Part shown: piece after piece, positions 40,818 through 48,770 of the stretch
How the letters are laid out: every line of letters starts with the position of its first letter
Numbering within the stretch: position 1 is the first letter of the stretch
Assembly (NCBI GenBank): GCA_035937595.1
Contig: DASZHS010000060.1
Span: 1-52,319, forward strand
From: Palsa-459 sp035937595
Lineage (GTDB): Bacteria; Actinomycetota; Acidimicrobiia; Acidimicrobiales; RAAP-2
Reading direction: 5' to 3'
Length of the DNA: 52,319 nucleotides
The notes under the pieces: model-generated
What the model was told of the DNA's origin: nothing
Database searches by the model: none
Seen by the model: the letters and a program-made list of their open reading frames with translations, nothing else
Made by a program: the position numbers and the translations under genes

Positions 40818-42091
40818 AGGACGGACGCCGCGGGGTCGGGCACGTAGTGGGCGAGGTCGCCGAGCGACGGGTCGTTCGAGAAGACCTCGATGATGGGCAG
40901 GCGCAGCCCGATGCGCTTCATGGTGACCTGCGCCTCGACGACCTGGTTCCACAAGAGCAGCGTGACGACGACACCGGCGGTGCCCGCGCGCGCCGTGCGG
41001 CCCGAGCGGTGCAGGTACGCCTTGTGGTCCTCCGGGGGGTCGTAGTGCACGACCACGTCCACCGCGTCGATGTCGAGCCCGCGTGCGGCGACGTCGGTCG
41101 CGACGAGGACGTGGAGCTTGCCGGCGGCGAAGTCCGCGAGGGCGCGCTCTCGCTGGGACTGGCGGAGGTCGCCGTGGATCGCGCCCGCGACGACGTGCTC
41201 CTGGCCGAGGTGCTGCACGAGGCGGTCCGCGCCGCGCTTCGTGCGCACGAAGAGGAGGACCTTGTCGTTCGCGCGGCAGATCGCCGCGGCCACCTTGACC
41301 TTGTCCATCTGGTGGACGTTGAAGAAGTGGTGGACCATCTCGGTCACCGTCTGGGTGTCGCTCTGGACCTCGTGGAAGACCGGGTCGGTGAGGTAGCGCC
41401 GGACCAGCTGGTCCACGGCCCCGTCGAGCGTCGCGGAGAAGAGGAGCGTCTGGTGGGGGCGCCCGACGACGCGGCGCAGCACCCACTCGACCTGGGGCAT
41501 GAACCCCATGTCGGCCATGCGGTCGGCCTCGTCGAGCACCAGCACGTCGAGGTCCTCGACCTTGAGCTCGCCGCGGTCGCCGAGGTCGATGAGCCGCCCC
41601 GGGGTCGCGATGATGACCTCGCACCCCTTGCGCAGCTGGCGTACCTGGCGCTCGATGTCGGCCCCGCCGTAGACCGCGACGAGGCGCAGGCCCATGCGCT
41701 CGGCCAGCGGGCGCAGCACGTCGTAGACCTGGACGGCGAGCTCGCGGGTCGGCAGCAGCACGAGCGCCCTCGGGCGCGAGGGGTGGCCCTTCAGGGGGAC
41801 GACGGCGCCGTCGGCGCCCGCGAGGCTGGCGGCGAGGCGTTGCAGCAGCGGGAGCCCGAAGGCCAGGGTCTTGCCCGAGCCGGTCTTCGCCTTGCCGCAG
41901 ACGTCGCGCCCCGCGATGGCGTCGGCGATGGTCAGGGCCTGGATCGGGAACGCCGTCGTGATGCCCTGGTCGGCGAGGGCCTTGCAGAGCGGCTCGGCCA
42001 CGCCCAGGGACTCGAAGGTGAGGGCCGTCGAGTAGGAGGCCGAGACGGCATCGGGCCTTACAGGCACCTTGAGGGCCTCTGTCATTGTCAC
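40814..42091 (-). CDS. DEAD-box ATP-dependent RNA helicase
   Basis: 425 residues. Motifs in order: Q motif (FPIQALTIADAIAGRD), I AKTGSGKT (68-75), Ia PTRELAVQ, GG, Ib ATPGRLIDL, II DEAD in VLDEADRMADMGF, III SAT, IV VLLFVRTKRGADRL, V ATDVAARGLDID, VI HRSGRTARAG. It lacks the long Arg/Gly tail of many actinobacterial homologues. Starts at GTG 42091 and ATG 42085 are both possible; neither has a strong Shine-Dalgarno. A short ORF with a perfect ribosome site and a GC hairpin lie in the leader, suggesting post-transcriptional control. It is followed by the coupled deacetylase gene. Confidence 0.94.
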   Translation of the reverse strand: MTMTEALKVPVRPDAVSASYSTALTFESLGVAEPLCKALADQGITTAFPIQALTIADAIAGRDVCGKAKTGSGKTLAFGLPLLQRLAASLAGADGAVVPLKGHPSRPRALVLLPTRELAVQVYDVLRPLAERMGLRLVAVYGGADIERQVRQLRKGCEVIIATPGRLIDLGDRGELKVEDLDVLVLDEADRMADMGFMPQVEWVLRRVVGRPHQTLLFSATLDGAVDQLVRRYLTDPVFHEVQSDTQTVTEMVHHFFNVHQMDKVKVAAAICRANDKVLLFVRTKRGADRLVQHLGQEHVVAGAIHGDLRQSQRERALADFAAGKLHVLVATDVAARGLDIDAVDVVVHYDPPEDHKAYLHRSGRTARAGTAGVVVTLLLWNQVVEAQVTMKRIGLRLPIIEVFSNDPSLGDLAHYVPDPAASVL

Positions 42092-42112
42092 GCTCAGTTC
42101 GGGGGTCTCGTT

Positions 42113-42142
42113 GGGCCCTGCTGACTGAGGTGTCGAGGGCCC
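42113..42142 (-). promoter_or_regulatory. Leader hairpin upstream of the DEAD-box helicase
   Basis: GGGCCCT and AGGGCCC form a 7-base-pair stem with a 16-base loop, between the short leader ORF and the helicase start. It could control ribosome access or stability of the helicase message. Confidence 0.35.
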
Positions 42143-42155
42143 GCAGCGCCTTGCA

Positions 42156-42203
42156 TCAAGTGCTGCGCCTCAAGGCTACCTGCTGGAGCAAAGAATCCGG
42201 CAC
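42156..42203 (-). CDS. Putative 15-residue leader peptide of the helicase gene
   Basis: From GTG 42203 the frame encodes MPDSLLQQVALRRST and stops at 42156-42158. AAGGAGG lies 5 bases upstream, a near-perfect ribosome site, which neither of the two possible helicase starts has. GTG 42209 would add two residues. The stop is 64 bases before the helicase start, with a hairpin in between. Such an arrangement suits a translated leader or attenuator. The call rests on the ribosome site and position only. Confidence 0.4.
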   Translation of the reverse strand: MPDSLLQQVALRRST

Positions 42204-42323
42204 ACACACCTCCTTTGCCTCACAAACCGCCGTCTCTGGCTGAACGATGACCAGCGCCCGCACCGAGCGGCTGCGGGCTGGAGCACGAGGTCGCCGGCTC
42301 GCCCGCGCCCGCGGCGCCGCTCC

Positions 42324-42329
42324 TACGAT
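42324..42329 (+). promoter_or_regulatory. Putative -10 box (TACGAT) of bcp
   Basis: TACGAT lies 30 bases before the bcp ATG, leaving a leader of about 24 bases that contains AGGAGG five bases before the ATG. This gene is therefore leadered, unlike many neighbours. Confidence 0.35.
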
Positions 42330-42359
42330 GCGCTCGCGATCAACGACCAGGAGGACTCG

Positions 42360-42830
42360 ATGCCACGGCTCGACACCGGCGACAAGGCACCCGCGTTCAC
42401 GCTCCCCGACGCGTCGGGCACCAAGGTGTCCCTCAAAGACTTCGCCGGGAGGAAGGTCGTCGTGTACTTCTACCCGGCCGACGACACGCCGGGGTGCACG
42501 AAAGAGGCGTGCCAGTTCAACGACAACCTGCGCGGCTTCAACCGCGCCGCCGTGGCGGTCGTCGGGATCTCGCCGGACGGGGCCGAGAAGCACACCACGT
42601 TCGCTGCCAAGTACAAGCTCAAGTTCCCGCTGCTCTCGGACCCCAGCCACGCCGTGATGGAGAAGTACGGCGCCTGGGGCGAGAAGACCCTCTACGGCAA
42701 GAAGTCCGTCGGCGTCATCCGCTCCACCTTCCTCATCGACGAGAAGGGCAAGGTGCAGCGTGCCTGGTACTCGGTCAAAGCCGACGGCCACGCGGACAAG
42801 GTGCTCGAGGTGGCCACGTCGACCGACTGA
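42360..42830 (+). CDS. bcp: Thioredoxin-dependent thiol peroxidase (bacterioferritin comigratory protein)
   Basis: 156 residues, atypical peroxiredoxin. The peroxidatic cysteine is Cys46 in YPADDTPGCTKEACQF, with the resolving cysteine five residues later at Cys51, as in E. coli Bcp. It reduces hydrogen peroxide and lipid hydroperoxides with thioredoxin. It begins with LDTGDKAPAFTLPDASG and has the usual FPLLSDPSHAVMEKYGAWGEK. ATG 42360 has AGGAGG at ideal spacing. It converges with the DedA gene. Confidence 0.96.
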   Translation: MPRLDTGDKAPAFTLPDASGTKVSLKDFAGRKVVVYFYPADDTPGCTKEACQFNDNLRGFNRAAVAVVGISPDGAEKHTTFAAKYKLKFPLLSDPSHAVMEKYGAWGEKTLYGKKSVGVIRSTFLIDEKGKVQRAWYSVKADGHADKVLEVATSTD

Positions 42831-42849
42831 GCGGTCACGGGTGGCTCAG
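42827..42849. terminator. Hairpin between convergent bcp and dedA-type genes
   Basis: CTGAGC (42827-42832) and GCTCAG (42844-42849) pair with an 11-base loop. The hairpin contains the bcp stop codon and covers the whole 15-base gap between the two convergent genes. No T-run. Confidence 0.35.
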
Positions 42850-43502
42850 GGCTGCGCGCGCCGCGACTGGGCCTCGCGGTAGCGGCGCCACCGGTGCACG
42901 AAGGCGACCACGAGCACGATGACGACGAGCGCGGCGATGACGTAGCCCGCGGCGCCGAACCACTTGAGCACCTGGTGCCAGCTGCCGGCGGCCTCGTAGC
43001 CGATCGTCGAGATCAGCGAGACCCACGCGGCCGCGCCGAGCGTCGTGAGCACGAGGAACGCGACCCACCGCACCTTGGCGACCCCCGCGAAGAACCCGAC
43101 GAACGCGCGCAGCAGAGGGATCATCTGGCCCACCGCCACGAGGCCGTCCCCCCACCGCGTGAAGAGCCGCTCGGCTCGGTCGAGGTCCTCGTGGCTCAGT
43201 AGCACGTACTTTCCGTAGCGATCCACGAACGCGCGCCCGCCGTAGCGGCCCGCGGCGTAGGCGACCGAGGCGCCGCACACCGTCCCCAGGGTCCCGACCA
43301 CGATCACCGCCCACAGCTGGAGCTGGTGGTCGGCCGCGTTCGACCCGGTGAGGAAGGCGGTCGAGCACAGCGCGCCCGCGAACCCGAAGGTGAGCTCGGA
43401 GGGGATGGGGATGCACATCGCACCGAGGAAGGCGAGGACGAACAGCGCGGGGTAGCCGGAGCTCGAGAGGTGGGTCTGGATGAAGTTCTGCACGCGTCGC
43501 AT
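42846..43502 (-). CDS. DedA-family membrane protein
   Basis: 218 residues with five or so helices. It has the SNARE-associated (DedA) signature: FLGAMCIPIPSELTFGFAGAL, GRYGGRAFVDRYGKYVLLSHEDLDRAERLFTRWGDGLVAVGQMIPLLRAFVGFFAGVAK and FLVLTTLGAAAWVSLISTIGY. DedA proteins are lipid flippases; several return undecaprenyl phosphate to the inner leaflet and help keep the membrane potential. The acidic Glu of IPSE and the Arg of PLLRAF are the expected functional residues. ATG 43502 starts the product; a CATCGT box is five bases upstream. Confidence 0.9.
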   Translation of the reverse strand: MRRVQNFIQTHLSSSGYPALFVLAFLGAMCIPIPSELTFGFAGALCSTAFLTGSNAADHQLQLWAVIVVGTLGTVCGASVAYAAGRYGGRAFVDRYGKYVLLSHEDLDRAERLFTRWGDGLVAVGQMIPLLRAFVGFFAGVAKVRWVAFLVLTTLGAAAWVSLISTIGYEAAGSWHQVLKWFGAAGYVIAALVVIVLVVAFVHRWRRYREAQSRRAQP

Positions 43503-43588
43503 TCTTCACGATGCGCGCGGTGACCCCGATCACCCGTCGGAGGTCGCCCGACGTGGGGGTTGGTAGCGTGCGCGCCCGGGGGTGCGGC

Positions 43589-44656
43589 GTGGTCCTTGCA
43601 GTCGACGAGCTCGATCCGCCCCGGCTCACCCGGCTCCTCGAGACGAGCGACGTCACCGGTGGTGCCACCGTGCTCGACGTCGCCCGCTGCCCCGTCGGGA
43701 ACGGACAGGTCGCCTCGTGCGTCGAGCTCGTGCTCACCCTCGAGGGCGCGTCGGACGAGCCCGTCGCCGTCGTCGCCAAGGGTCCCTCGGACGACCCGGT
43801 CTCGCTCGCGACCGCCGCGGCGCTCGGGCTGTACGAGCGAGAGGTGCGCTTCTACGCCGAGGTGGCCGGGACGGTCTCGATCCGCACCCCGGCGTGCCAC
43901 CACGCGGCGTACGACCCGGCGACCGGTCGGTTCCTGCTCCTCTTGGAGAGCCTCACGCCGGCCGCGGTCGCCGACCAGCTCGAGGGCCTCTCCCTCGCGC
44001 GCGCCCAGCTCGCGGTCGGCGAGCTCGCCGGGCTGCACGCGCCGCACTGGGGGGCGACGAGCCTCGACGCGACGTTCCCCCGCACGGCCGACGACGCCGA
44101 CGCCCCTGGGGTCGCCGAGCTGCTTCCCGCGCTGTTCGACGGGTTCCTCGAGCGCCACGGCGAGGCGCTCAGCGCGCCGGCGCGCGCCGTCGTGGCGTGG
44201 CTGCGCCCGAGGCTCCCCGCCTACTACGCGGGCCACGGCGGGCCGGCGACCGTCCAGCACGGTGACTTCCGCACCGACAACCTCCTCTTCGACGGCCGCG
44301 GCGGCGCGGTGCCCATGGCCACGGTCGACTGGCAGATGGTCGCGGTCGGCGCCGGGGCGCTCGACGTGGCCTACCTGCTGACCACGAGCCTCGACGTCGA
44401 GGACCGCCGCCGTCACGAGCGCGACCTGCTGGCGCGGTACCTCGACCGGCTCTGCGCGCTCGGGGTCACCGGCTACGGGGCCGAGGCGCTGTTCGAGGAC
44501 TACGCGTTCCACTGCTTTCAGGGTGTCGTCATGCTCGTCTGCGCGTCGATGCTCGTCGAGCGCACGGCGCGCGGTGACGCGATGTTCCTGACGATGATCG
44601 AGCGCTCGGCTTCCGCGGTCGACGACCTCGACGCGAGAGCGCGGCTGGACCCCTGA
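43589..44656 (+). CDS. Aminoglycoside-phosphotransferase-family (protein-kinase-like) protein
   Basis: About 355 residues. The kinase-like fold is shown by VVAKGPSDDP (ATP-binding lysine), ATVQHGDFRTDNLLF (catalytic loop, H-G-D and Asn) and ATVDWQM (metal-binding Asp). LLLLESLTPAAVADQ is the hinge. This subgroup is close to the EcKinase/APH proteins found beside lipid and steroid genes in actinobacteria; the substrate is unknown and antibiotic resistance is not implied. Starts at GTG 43568 and 43511 are alternatives; 43589 gives a normal N-terminus. The stop overlaps the next ATG (TGATG), so the two products are probably made together. Confidence 0.8.
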   Translation: MVLAVDELDPPRLTRLLETSDVTGGATVLDVARCPVGNGQVASCVELVLTLEGASDEPVAVVAKGPSDDPVSLATAAALGLYEREVRFYAEVAGTVSIRTPACHHAAYDPATGRFLLLLESLTPAAVADQLEGLSLARAQLAVGELAGLHAPHWGATSLDATFPRTADDADAPGVAELLPALFDGFLERHGEALSAPARAVVAWLRPRLPAYYAGHGGPATVQHGDFRTDNLLFDGRGGAVPMATVDWQMVAVGAGALDVAYLLTTSLDVEDRRRHERDLLARYLDRLCALGVTGYGAEALFEDYAFHCFQGVVMLVCASMLVERTARGDAMFLTMIERSASAVDDLDARARLDP

Positions 44657-45777
44657 TGCTGCTCGACCTCGACGACTACCCGGTGCACCAGACCCCGGCC
44701 CCGCTCGCCGAGGTGATGGGCGGCCACCCTGACGCGTACGACCGGTTCTGGTTCAACGCCTACCGCGAGGACCTCTTCGTCGGCGTGGCGCTCGGCCTGT
44801 ACCCCAACCGCGGCGTGCTGGACGCGGCGGTCGGGGTCGTGCGCGACGGCGTGCAGCGCTCGGTGTTCGCGTCGGGTGCGCTGCGCGCACGCGAGACCAC
44901 GATCGGGCCGATCTCGATCGAGCTCGTGGCGCCCATGCGGGTCGCCACGGTCCGCGTGGACGCGCCCGACCACGCGATCCGTGCGGAGATGACCTTCTCG
45001 GCGAGGACCTGCGCGCTCGAGGAGCCCCGCCAGACGCGCCACGACGGGTCGCGCGTCGTGATGGACGTGACGCGGGCCACCCAGCTCGGGACCTGGCAGG
45101 GCTGGGTGGAGCTCGACGGCGAGCGCTGCGACCTCGGGGCCACCACGACCTACGGGACGAAGGACCGCTCCTGGGGGATCCGCCGGCTCGCGGACCCGAC
45201 CCCGGCGGCGCCGTCGCGGGCGGCCCCGCAGCTCTTCTTCCTATGGGCGCCCATCCACTTCGAGGACGAAGGGCTGCTCGTGAGCCGCTTCGAGGACGAG
45301 CACGGCGTCGCGTGGAGCCAGACCGCCGCGACCATCGAGCTCCTCGGCGAGCGCGCGAGCCCCGTCGACCCCAAGGCGGCGCACCACTGCCGCGCGTCGT
45401 CGTGCGAGGTGACCTACGTGCCGGGGCTGCGTCGCGCGTCGCACTGCGACCTGCGCCTCGTCGAGGAGGGCGGCGCGGCGTCGGTCGTCGCGCTCGAGCC
45501 CGTGCTCACCTTCCGGATGCGCGGCGCGGGGTACTTCCACCCCACCTACGCGCACGGCCGCTACCACGGCGAGCTCGTCGTCGACGGCGAGGTGCACGAG
45601 GTCGACGCGCTCGACACGACGTCGGTCCACGACGTGCACGTCCAGCAGGTCGTCCGCGCCACGTGGGGCGACCGTCGGGGGCTCGGCGTGCTCGAGCAGC
45701 TCGCCATCGGCCCGCACGCCCCGAGCGGGCTCACCGGACTCCTCGACGGCGCGCCGAGCGGCCTCACGGGAGCGTGA
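44656..45777 (+). CDS. AttH/CrtC lipocalin-like protein of unknown function
   Basis: 373 residues with no signal peptide. The strand-rich sequence with FWFNAYREDLFVGVALGLYPNRGVLDAAVGVVRDGVQR, then GTWQGWVELDGERC, TKDRSWGIRRL, LFFLWAPIHFEDEGLLVSRFED and a second half with YFHPTYAHGRYHGELVVDGEV looks like the double-lipocalin AttH/CrtC-like group (DUF7064/7065 type). I base this on pattern memory only. It starts inside the stop of the kinase-like gene. Such pairs recur in actinobacteria, so a shared hydrophobic substrate is a reasonable guess. Near-repeat APSGLTGLLDGAPSGLTGA ends the protein. Confidence 0.65.
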   Translation: MLLDLDDYPVHQTPAPLAEVMGGHPDAYDRFWFNAYREDLFVGVALGLYPNRGVLDAAVGVVRDGVQRSVFASGALRARETTIGPISIELVAPMRVATVRVDAPDHAIRAEMTFSARTCALEEPRQTRHDGSRVVMDVTRATQLGTWQGWVELDGERCDLGATTTYGTKDRSWGIRRLADPTPAAPSRAAPQLFFLWAPIHFEDEGLLVSRFEDEHGVAWSQTAATIELLGERASPVDPKAAHHCRASSCEVTYVPGLRRASHCDLRLVEEGGAASVVALEPVLTFRMRGAGYFHPTYAHGRYHGELVVDGEVHEVDALDTTSVHDVHVQQVVRATWGDRRGLGVLEQLAIGPHAPSGLTGLLDGAPSGLTGA

Positions 45778-45787
45778 GCCGCGTCGA

Positions 45788-45793
45788 TACAGT
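45788..45793 (+). promoter_or_regulatory. Putative -10 box (TACAGT) of the FrhB-family gene
   Basis: TACAGT, six bases (GGTCCG), then ATG 45800. Leaderless geometry; no Shine-Dalgarno. Confidence 0.45.
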
Positions 45794-45799
45794 GGTCCG

Positions 45800-46927
45800 A
45801 TGCCGCTGGACAAGCCCCATTGGAAGGAGCTGTTCACCGACGTCGTGACGTCCGGGCTGTGCACGGGCTGCGCCGCGTGCATCGTGGCCTGCCCCTACGA
45901 CGTGCTCGAGTACGACACCGACGACGGCCACTACAAGCCCTTCCACATCGACACCGACGGCGGCGCGGCCGACTGCACGCACGGCCAGAAGGGCTGCACG
46001 CTGTGCACGAGGGCGTGCCCGCGGTTCCGCGACTGGGAGACCGAGGTCGACACGTTCCGGTTCGGTCGGGTGCGCGACGAGGACGAGGTCTTCGGCGTGG
46101 CCACCGACGTCCTGCTGGCGAGGGCCACGGACCCCGAGCTCGCCGAGGTCGGCCAGGACGGCGGGTTCGTCGCCGCGCTCCTCGTCTACGCGCTCGAGCA
46201 CGACGAGATCGACGCGGCCTTGGTCTCGGCCCTCGAGGGCGACGGCTCGACGTGGCGCGCCGTGCCGGCCGTCGCGAGGTCGCGCGCCGAGGTGCTGGCC
46301 ACCTCGGGGTCGCGGTACACCTACTCGGCCAACCTCCTCGCCTACACCGACGCGATCGCCACGGGCGCGGAGCGGCTCTGCCTCGTCGGCATGGGGTGCA
46401 TGACGTCCGCCCCCGGGGCGATGGGCGCGCGCAAGGCGGGCAAGATCGCGCGGCGCCTCTCGCTCACGATCGGGCTCATGTGCTCCAAGACCTTCGACGA
46501 CGCGATCTTCGAGGAGCTGTTCCTCGCTCGCTACGGCATCGAGCGCGCCCGCATCAAGAAGATGAACATCAAGGGCGTCTTCCAGCTGTGGCTGACCGAC
46601 GGCGGCTACGTCGAGGTGCCGCTCAAGGAGGCACACGCCTGGACCCGAGAGGGGTGCACGCTGTGCCCCGACTTCGCCGCAGAGCACGCGGACCTCTCGA
46701 CGGGGGGCATCGGCGCGTACAACGACTGGACGCTCGTCGTCGTGCGCACCGATCGAGGGCGCGAGCTGCTCGGCGCGATGGTTCGCGACGGCGCGGTCGA
46801 GGTGCGCCCCGGCGACGACGACCCCGGGGCGATCGCCCTGCTCCGCAAGCTCGCCCGCGTCAGCCGCCGACGCTGGCCCGCGACCGCCGTCGAGGCGCCG
46901 GCGCGGCTCCCCGCTCCGACGGGCTGA
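45800..46927 (+). CDS. Coenzyme F420 hydrogenase/dehydrogenase beta-subunit family iron-sulfur flavoprotein
   Basis: 375 residues. Two [4Fe-4S] sites open the protein: CTGCAACIVACP (Cys21, 24, 27, 31) and CTHGQKGCTLCTRACP (Cys58, 65, 68, 72). After them comes the FrhB N- and C-terminal domain with EVGQDGGFVAALLVYAL, ATSGSRYTYSANL, GMGCMTSAPGAM, IGLMCSKTF and EGCTLCPDFAAEHADLSTGGIG. These proteins move electrons between Fe-S clusters, FAD and F420 or a related acceptor. No hydrogenase or formate dehydrogenase subunit is nearby, so the electron donor is unknown; reduced ferredoxin is a plausible one. Confidence 0.88.
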   Translation: MPLDKPHWKELFTDVVTSGLCTGCAACIVACPYDVLEYDTDDGHYKPFHIDTDGGAADCTHGQKGCTLCTRACPRFRDWETEVDTFRFGRVRDEDEVFGVATDVLLARATDPELAEVGQDGGFVAALLVYALEHDEIDAALVSALEGDGSTWRAVPAVARSRAEVLATSGSRYTYSANLLAYTDAIATGAERLCLVGMGCMTSAPGAMGARKAGKIARRLSLTIGLMCSKTFDDAIFEELFLARYGIERARIKKMNIKGVFQLWLTDGGYVEVPLKEAHAWTREGCTLCPDFAAEHADLSTGGIGAYNDWTLVVVRTDRGRELLGAMVRDGAVEVRPGDDDPGAIALLRKLARVSRRRWPATAVEAPARLPAPTG

Positions 46928-46933
46928 CGCCCG

Positions 46934-47578
46934 GTGCCCCGCCGCCCGTCGGACGCACCCTGCGCGGTCGTGCTGGTGCGCCACGGCCGAACGCCCACGA
47001 CGGGCAAGGTGCTGCCGGGCCGTGCGCCGGGACTGCACCTCGCAGAGGACGGACGGCGCCAGGCGGCGGCGGTGGCCGATCGCATCGCCACAATCCGGCG
47101 CGCACCGTCCGCCGTCTACGCCTCCCCGCTCGAGCGCGCGATGGAGACCGCCGCCCCGATCGCGCGAGCGCTACACCTTCGCGTGCGCACCGCGGCGGGG
47201 CTGCTGGAGTGCGACTTCGGCGACTGGACCGGTGCGCGGCTGTCGGCGCTGCGCCGCCGGCGCGAGTGGCGCGCCGTGCAGGCCACGCCGTCGACGTTCC
47301 GCTTCCCCGGCGGCGAGTCCTTCGCCGAGATGCAGACGCGGACATGGGAGGCCGTGCTCGACCTCGGCGACCGCCATCGCGGGGAGACGATCGTGGCCGT
47401 CTCGCACGCCGACCCCATCAAGGCGGTCGTCGCCACGGCGCTCGGCGTGCCCCTCGACCTCTTCCAGCGCGCCGTCATCTCCACGTGCTCGGTGAGCGTT
47501 GTCCTCGTGGGGGCCGGCGTGCCGCTCGTGCTCTGCGTCAACGCCCTCGGTGAGCTCGCCGAGCTCGCGGCGGCATGA
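46934..47578 (+). CDS. Histidine phosphatase family protein (MSMEG_4193-like)
   Basis: 214 residues. The phosphoglycerate-mutase-like signature is VVLVRHGRTP (His17 nucleophile in RHG), with ASPLERAMETA, LLECDFGDWTG and the second histidine in VAVSHADPIKAVV. The substrate is unknown. GTG 46934 starts it, 6 bases after the preceding stop, with no clear ribosome site. Its stop overlaps the DUF3090 start (ATGA). The trio phosphatase-DUF3090-SCO1664 protein is conserved in actinobacteria; in mycobacteria I recall it near mshC, but mshC is not present here. Confidence 0.88.
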   Translation: MPRRPSDAPCAVVLVRHGRTPTTGKVLPGRAPGLHLAEDGRRQAAAVADRIATIRRAPSAVYASPLERAMETAAPIARALHLRVRTAAGLLECDFGDWTGARLSALRRRREWRAVQATPSTFRFPGGESFAEMQTRTWEAVLDLGDRHRGETIVAVSHADPIKAVVATALGVPLDLFQRAVISTCSVSVVLVGAGVPLVLCVNALGELAELAAA

Positions 47579-48057
47579 ACCACCGCCTCGAGCACCCCGA
47601 CCGCGTCACGGTGGGGGCGATCGGCGACGTCGGCCAGCGGCTGTTCCTCGTTCAGGTGCGCGAGGGCCGCCGGCTCGTCGTCGTCAAGGTGGAGAAGGAC
47701 CAGATCGCGATCCTCGCGTCGTGGCTCGCCCGCGTCGTGCGCTCCATGTCGCGCCCCCACGCCCTCGCCCTCGACGTCGAGCTCGAGCCCGAGTACGAGA
47801 TCGACCTCGTCGCCGGCGAGATCACCGTCTCGATCGACGAGGCCGACGAGACGATCGAGGTCTCGATCGAGCCCGCCGAGGAGGACGGGGACTCACTCGT
47901 GGTCACGCTCTCCAAGGAGCAGGCGGCGGCGTTCGCGATCCGCGCCGTGCAGCTCATCGAGGCAGGGCGGCCGCCCTGTCCACTGTGCGGGCTGCCGCTC
48001 GACCCGCGCGGCCACGACTGCCCGAGGACGAACGGCCACCACGCCCCGATCCGGTGA
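47575..48057 (+). CDS. DUF3090 family protein
   Basis: 160 residues. It contains GAIGDVGQRLFLVQVREGRRLVVVKVEKDQIAILASWLARVV, an acidic central part, and a C-terminal treble-clef-like zinc site PPCPLCGLPLDPRGHDCPRTNGH. Homologues are annotated only as DUF3090. It overlaps the phosphatase gene at its start and the SCO1664-like gene at its end, so the three are probably made in fixed ratio. The biochemical role is unknown. Confidence 0.88.
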   Translation: MNHRLEHPDRVTVGAIGDVGQRLFLVQVREGRRLVVVKVEKDQIAILASWLARVVRSMSRPHALALDVELEPEYEIDLVAGEITVSIDEADETIEVSIEPAEEDGDSLVVTLSKEQAAAFAIRAVQLIEAGRPPCPLCGLPLDPRGHDCPRTNGHHAPIR

Positions 48058-48767
48058 GCCGGCTCGACGACGCTCGGGTGCGGGAGGTCCTCGCAGAGGG
48101 CGTGCTGGAGATCCACGGCCGCATCCCCGACTCGTCGAACGCGACGCTGCTCGTGACCGCGCGGCTCTCGTCCGACGAGGTGCTGGCCGTCTACAAGCCG
48201 GAGCACGGGGAGCGCCCGCTGTGGGACTTCCCGCCCGGGCTGTGGCGCCGCGAGGTCGCCGCCTTCGAGCTCGACGCGCTGCTCGGGACGGACTGCGTGC
48301 CGCTCACGATCGCGCGCGACGCAGACTTCGGGCCGGGCTCGATCCAGCGGTGGGTCCACGAAGAGGGGGTCGAGCACTACCTCACGCTGCGCGCCGACCC
48401 GGCGCTGGCCGACTGGTTCCGAGCGCTCGCCGCGTTCGACGTGGTCGCGAACAACACGGATCGCAAGTCCGGCCACGTGCTCTTGGAGGACGGCCGCTGC
48501 TGGGCCATCGACAACGGCCTGTGCTTCCACGTGGACGACAAGCTGCGCACCGTCGTCTGGGAGTTCGCCGGCGAGCCCGTCGCCCCCGCCGTGCTCGAGC
48601 GCCTCTGCGCGGTGGCCGACGGCGACGTCGGCCCGCTGCGCGGGCTGCTCGCCCCCGAGGAGCTCGCCGCCACCCAGCGGCGCGCCGCGCTTCTCGCGCA
48701 CGAGGGCGTCCTCCCCATGCCCGACGAGGAGGGGCGCTACCCGCCCTGGCCCTGGCCGATCGTCTGA
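48054..48767 (+). CDS. SCO1664 family protein (lipid-kinase-like fold)
   Basis: 237 residues. It contains VLEIHGRIPDSSNATLLV, AVYKPEHGERPLWDFPPGLWRREVAAFELDALLG, FDVVANNTDRKSGHVLL (kinase catalytic-loop-like, D-x-x-x-x-N-x-D-R) and WAIDNGLCFHVDDKLRTVVWEFAG (D-N-G, metal-binding-like). This resembles the PI3/PI4-kinase or HipA-like ATP-grasping fold. GTG 48054 overlaps the DUF3090 stop (GTGA). The substrate is unknown. It ends just 3 bases from the convergent VOC gene. Confidence 0.85.
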   Translation: MSRLDDARVREVLAEGVLEIHGRIPDSSNATLLVTARLSSDEVLAVYKPEHGERPLWDFPPGLWRREVAAFELDALLGTDCVPLTIARDADFGPGSIQRWVHEEGVEHYLTLRADPALADWFRALAAFDVVANNTDRKSGHVLLEDGRCWAIDNGLCFHVDDKLRTVVWEFAGEPVAPAVLERLCAVADGDVGPLRGLLAPEELAATQRRAALLAHEGVLPMPDEEGRYPPWPWPIV

Positions 48768-48770
48768 GTC

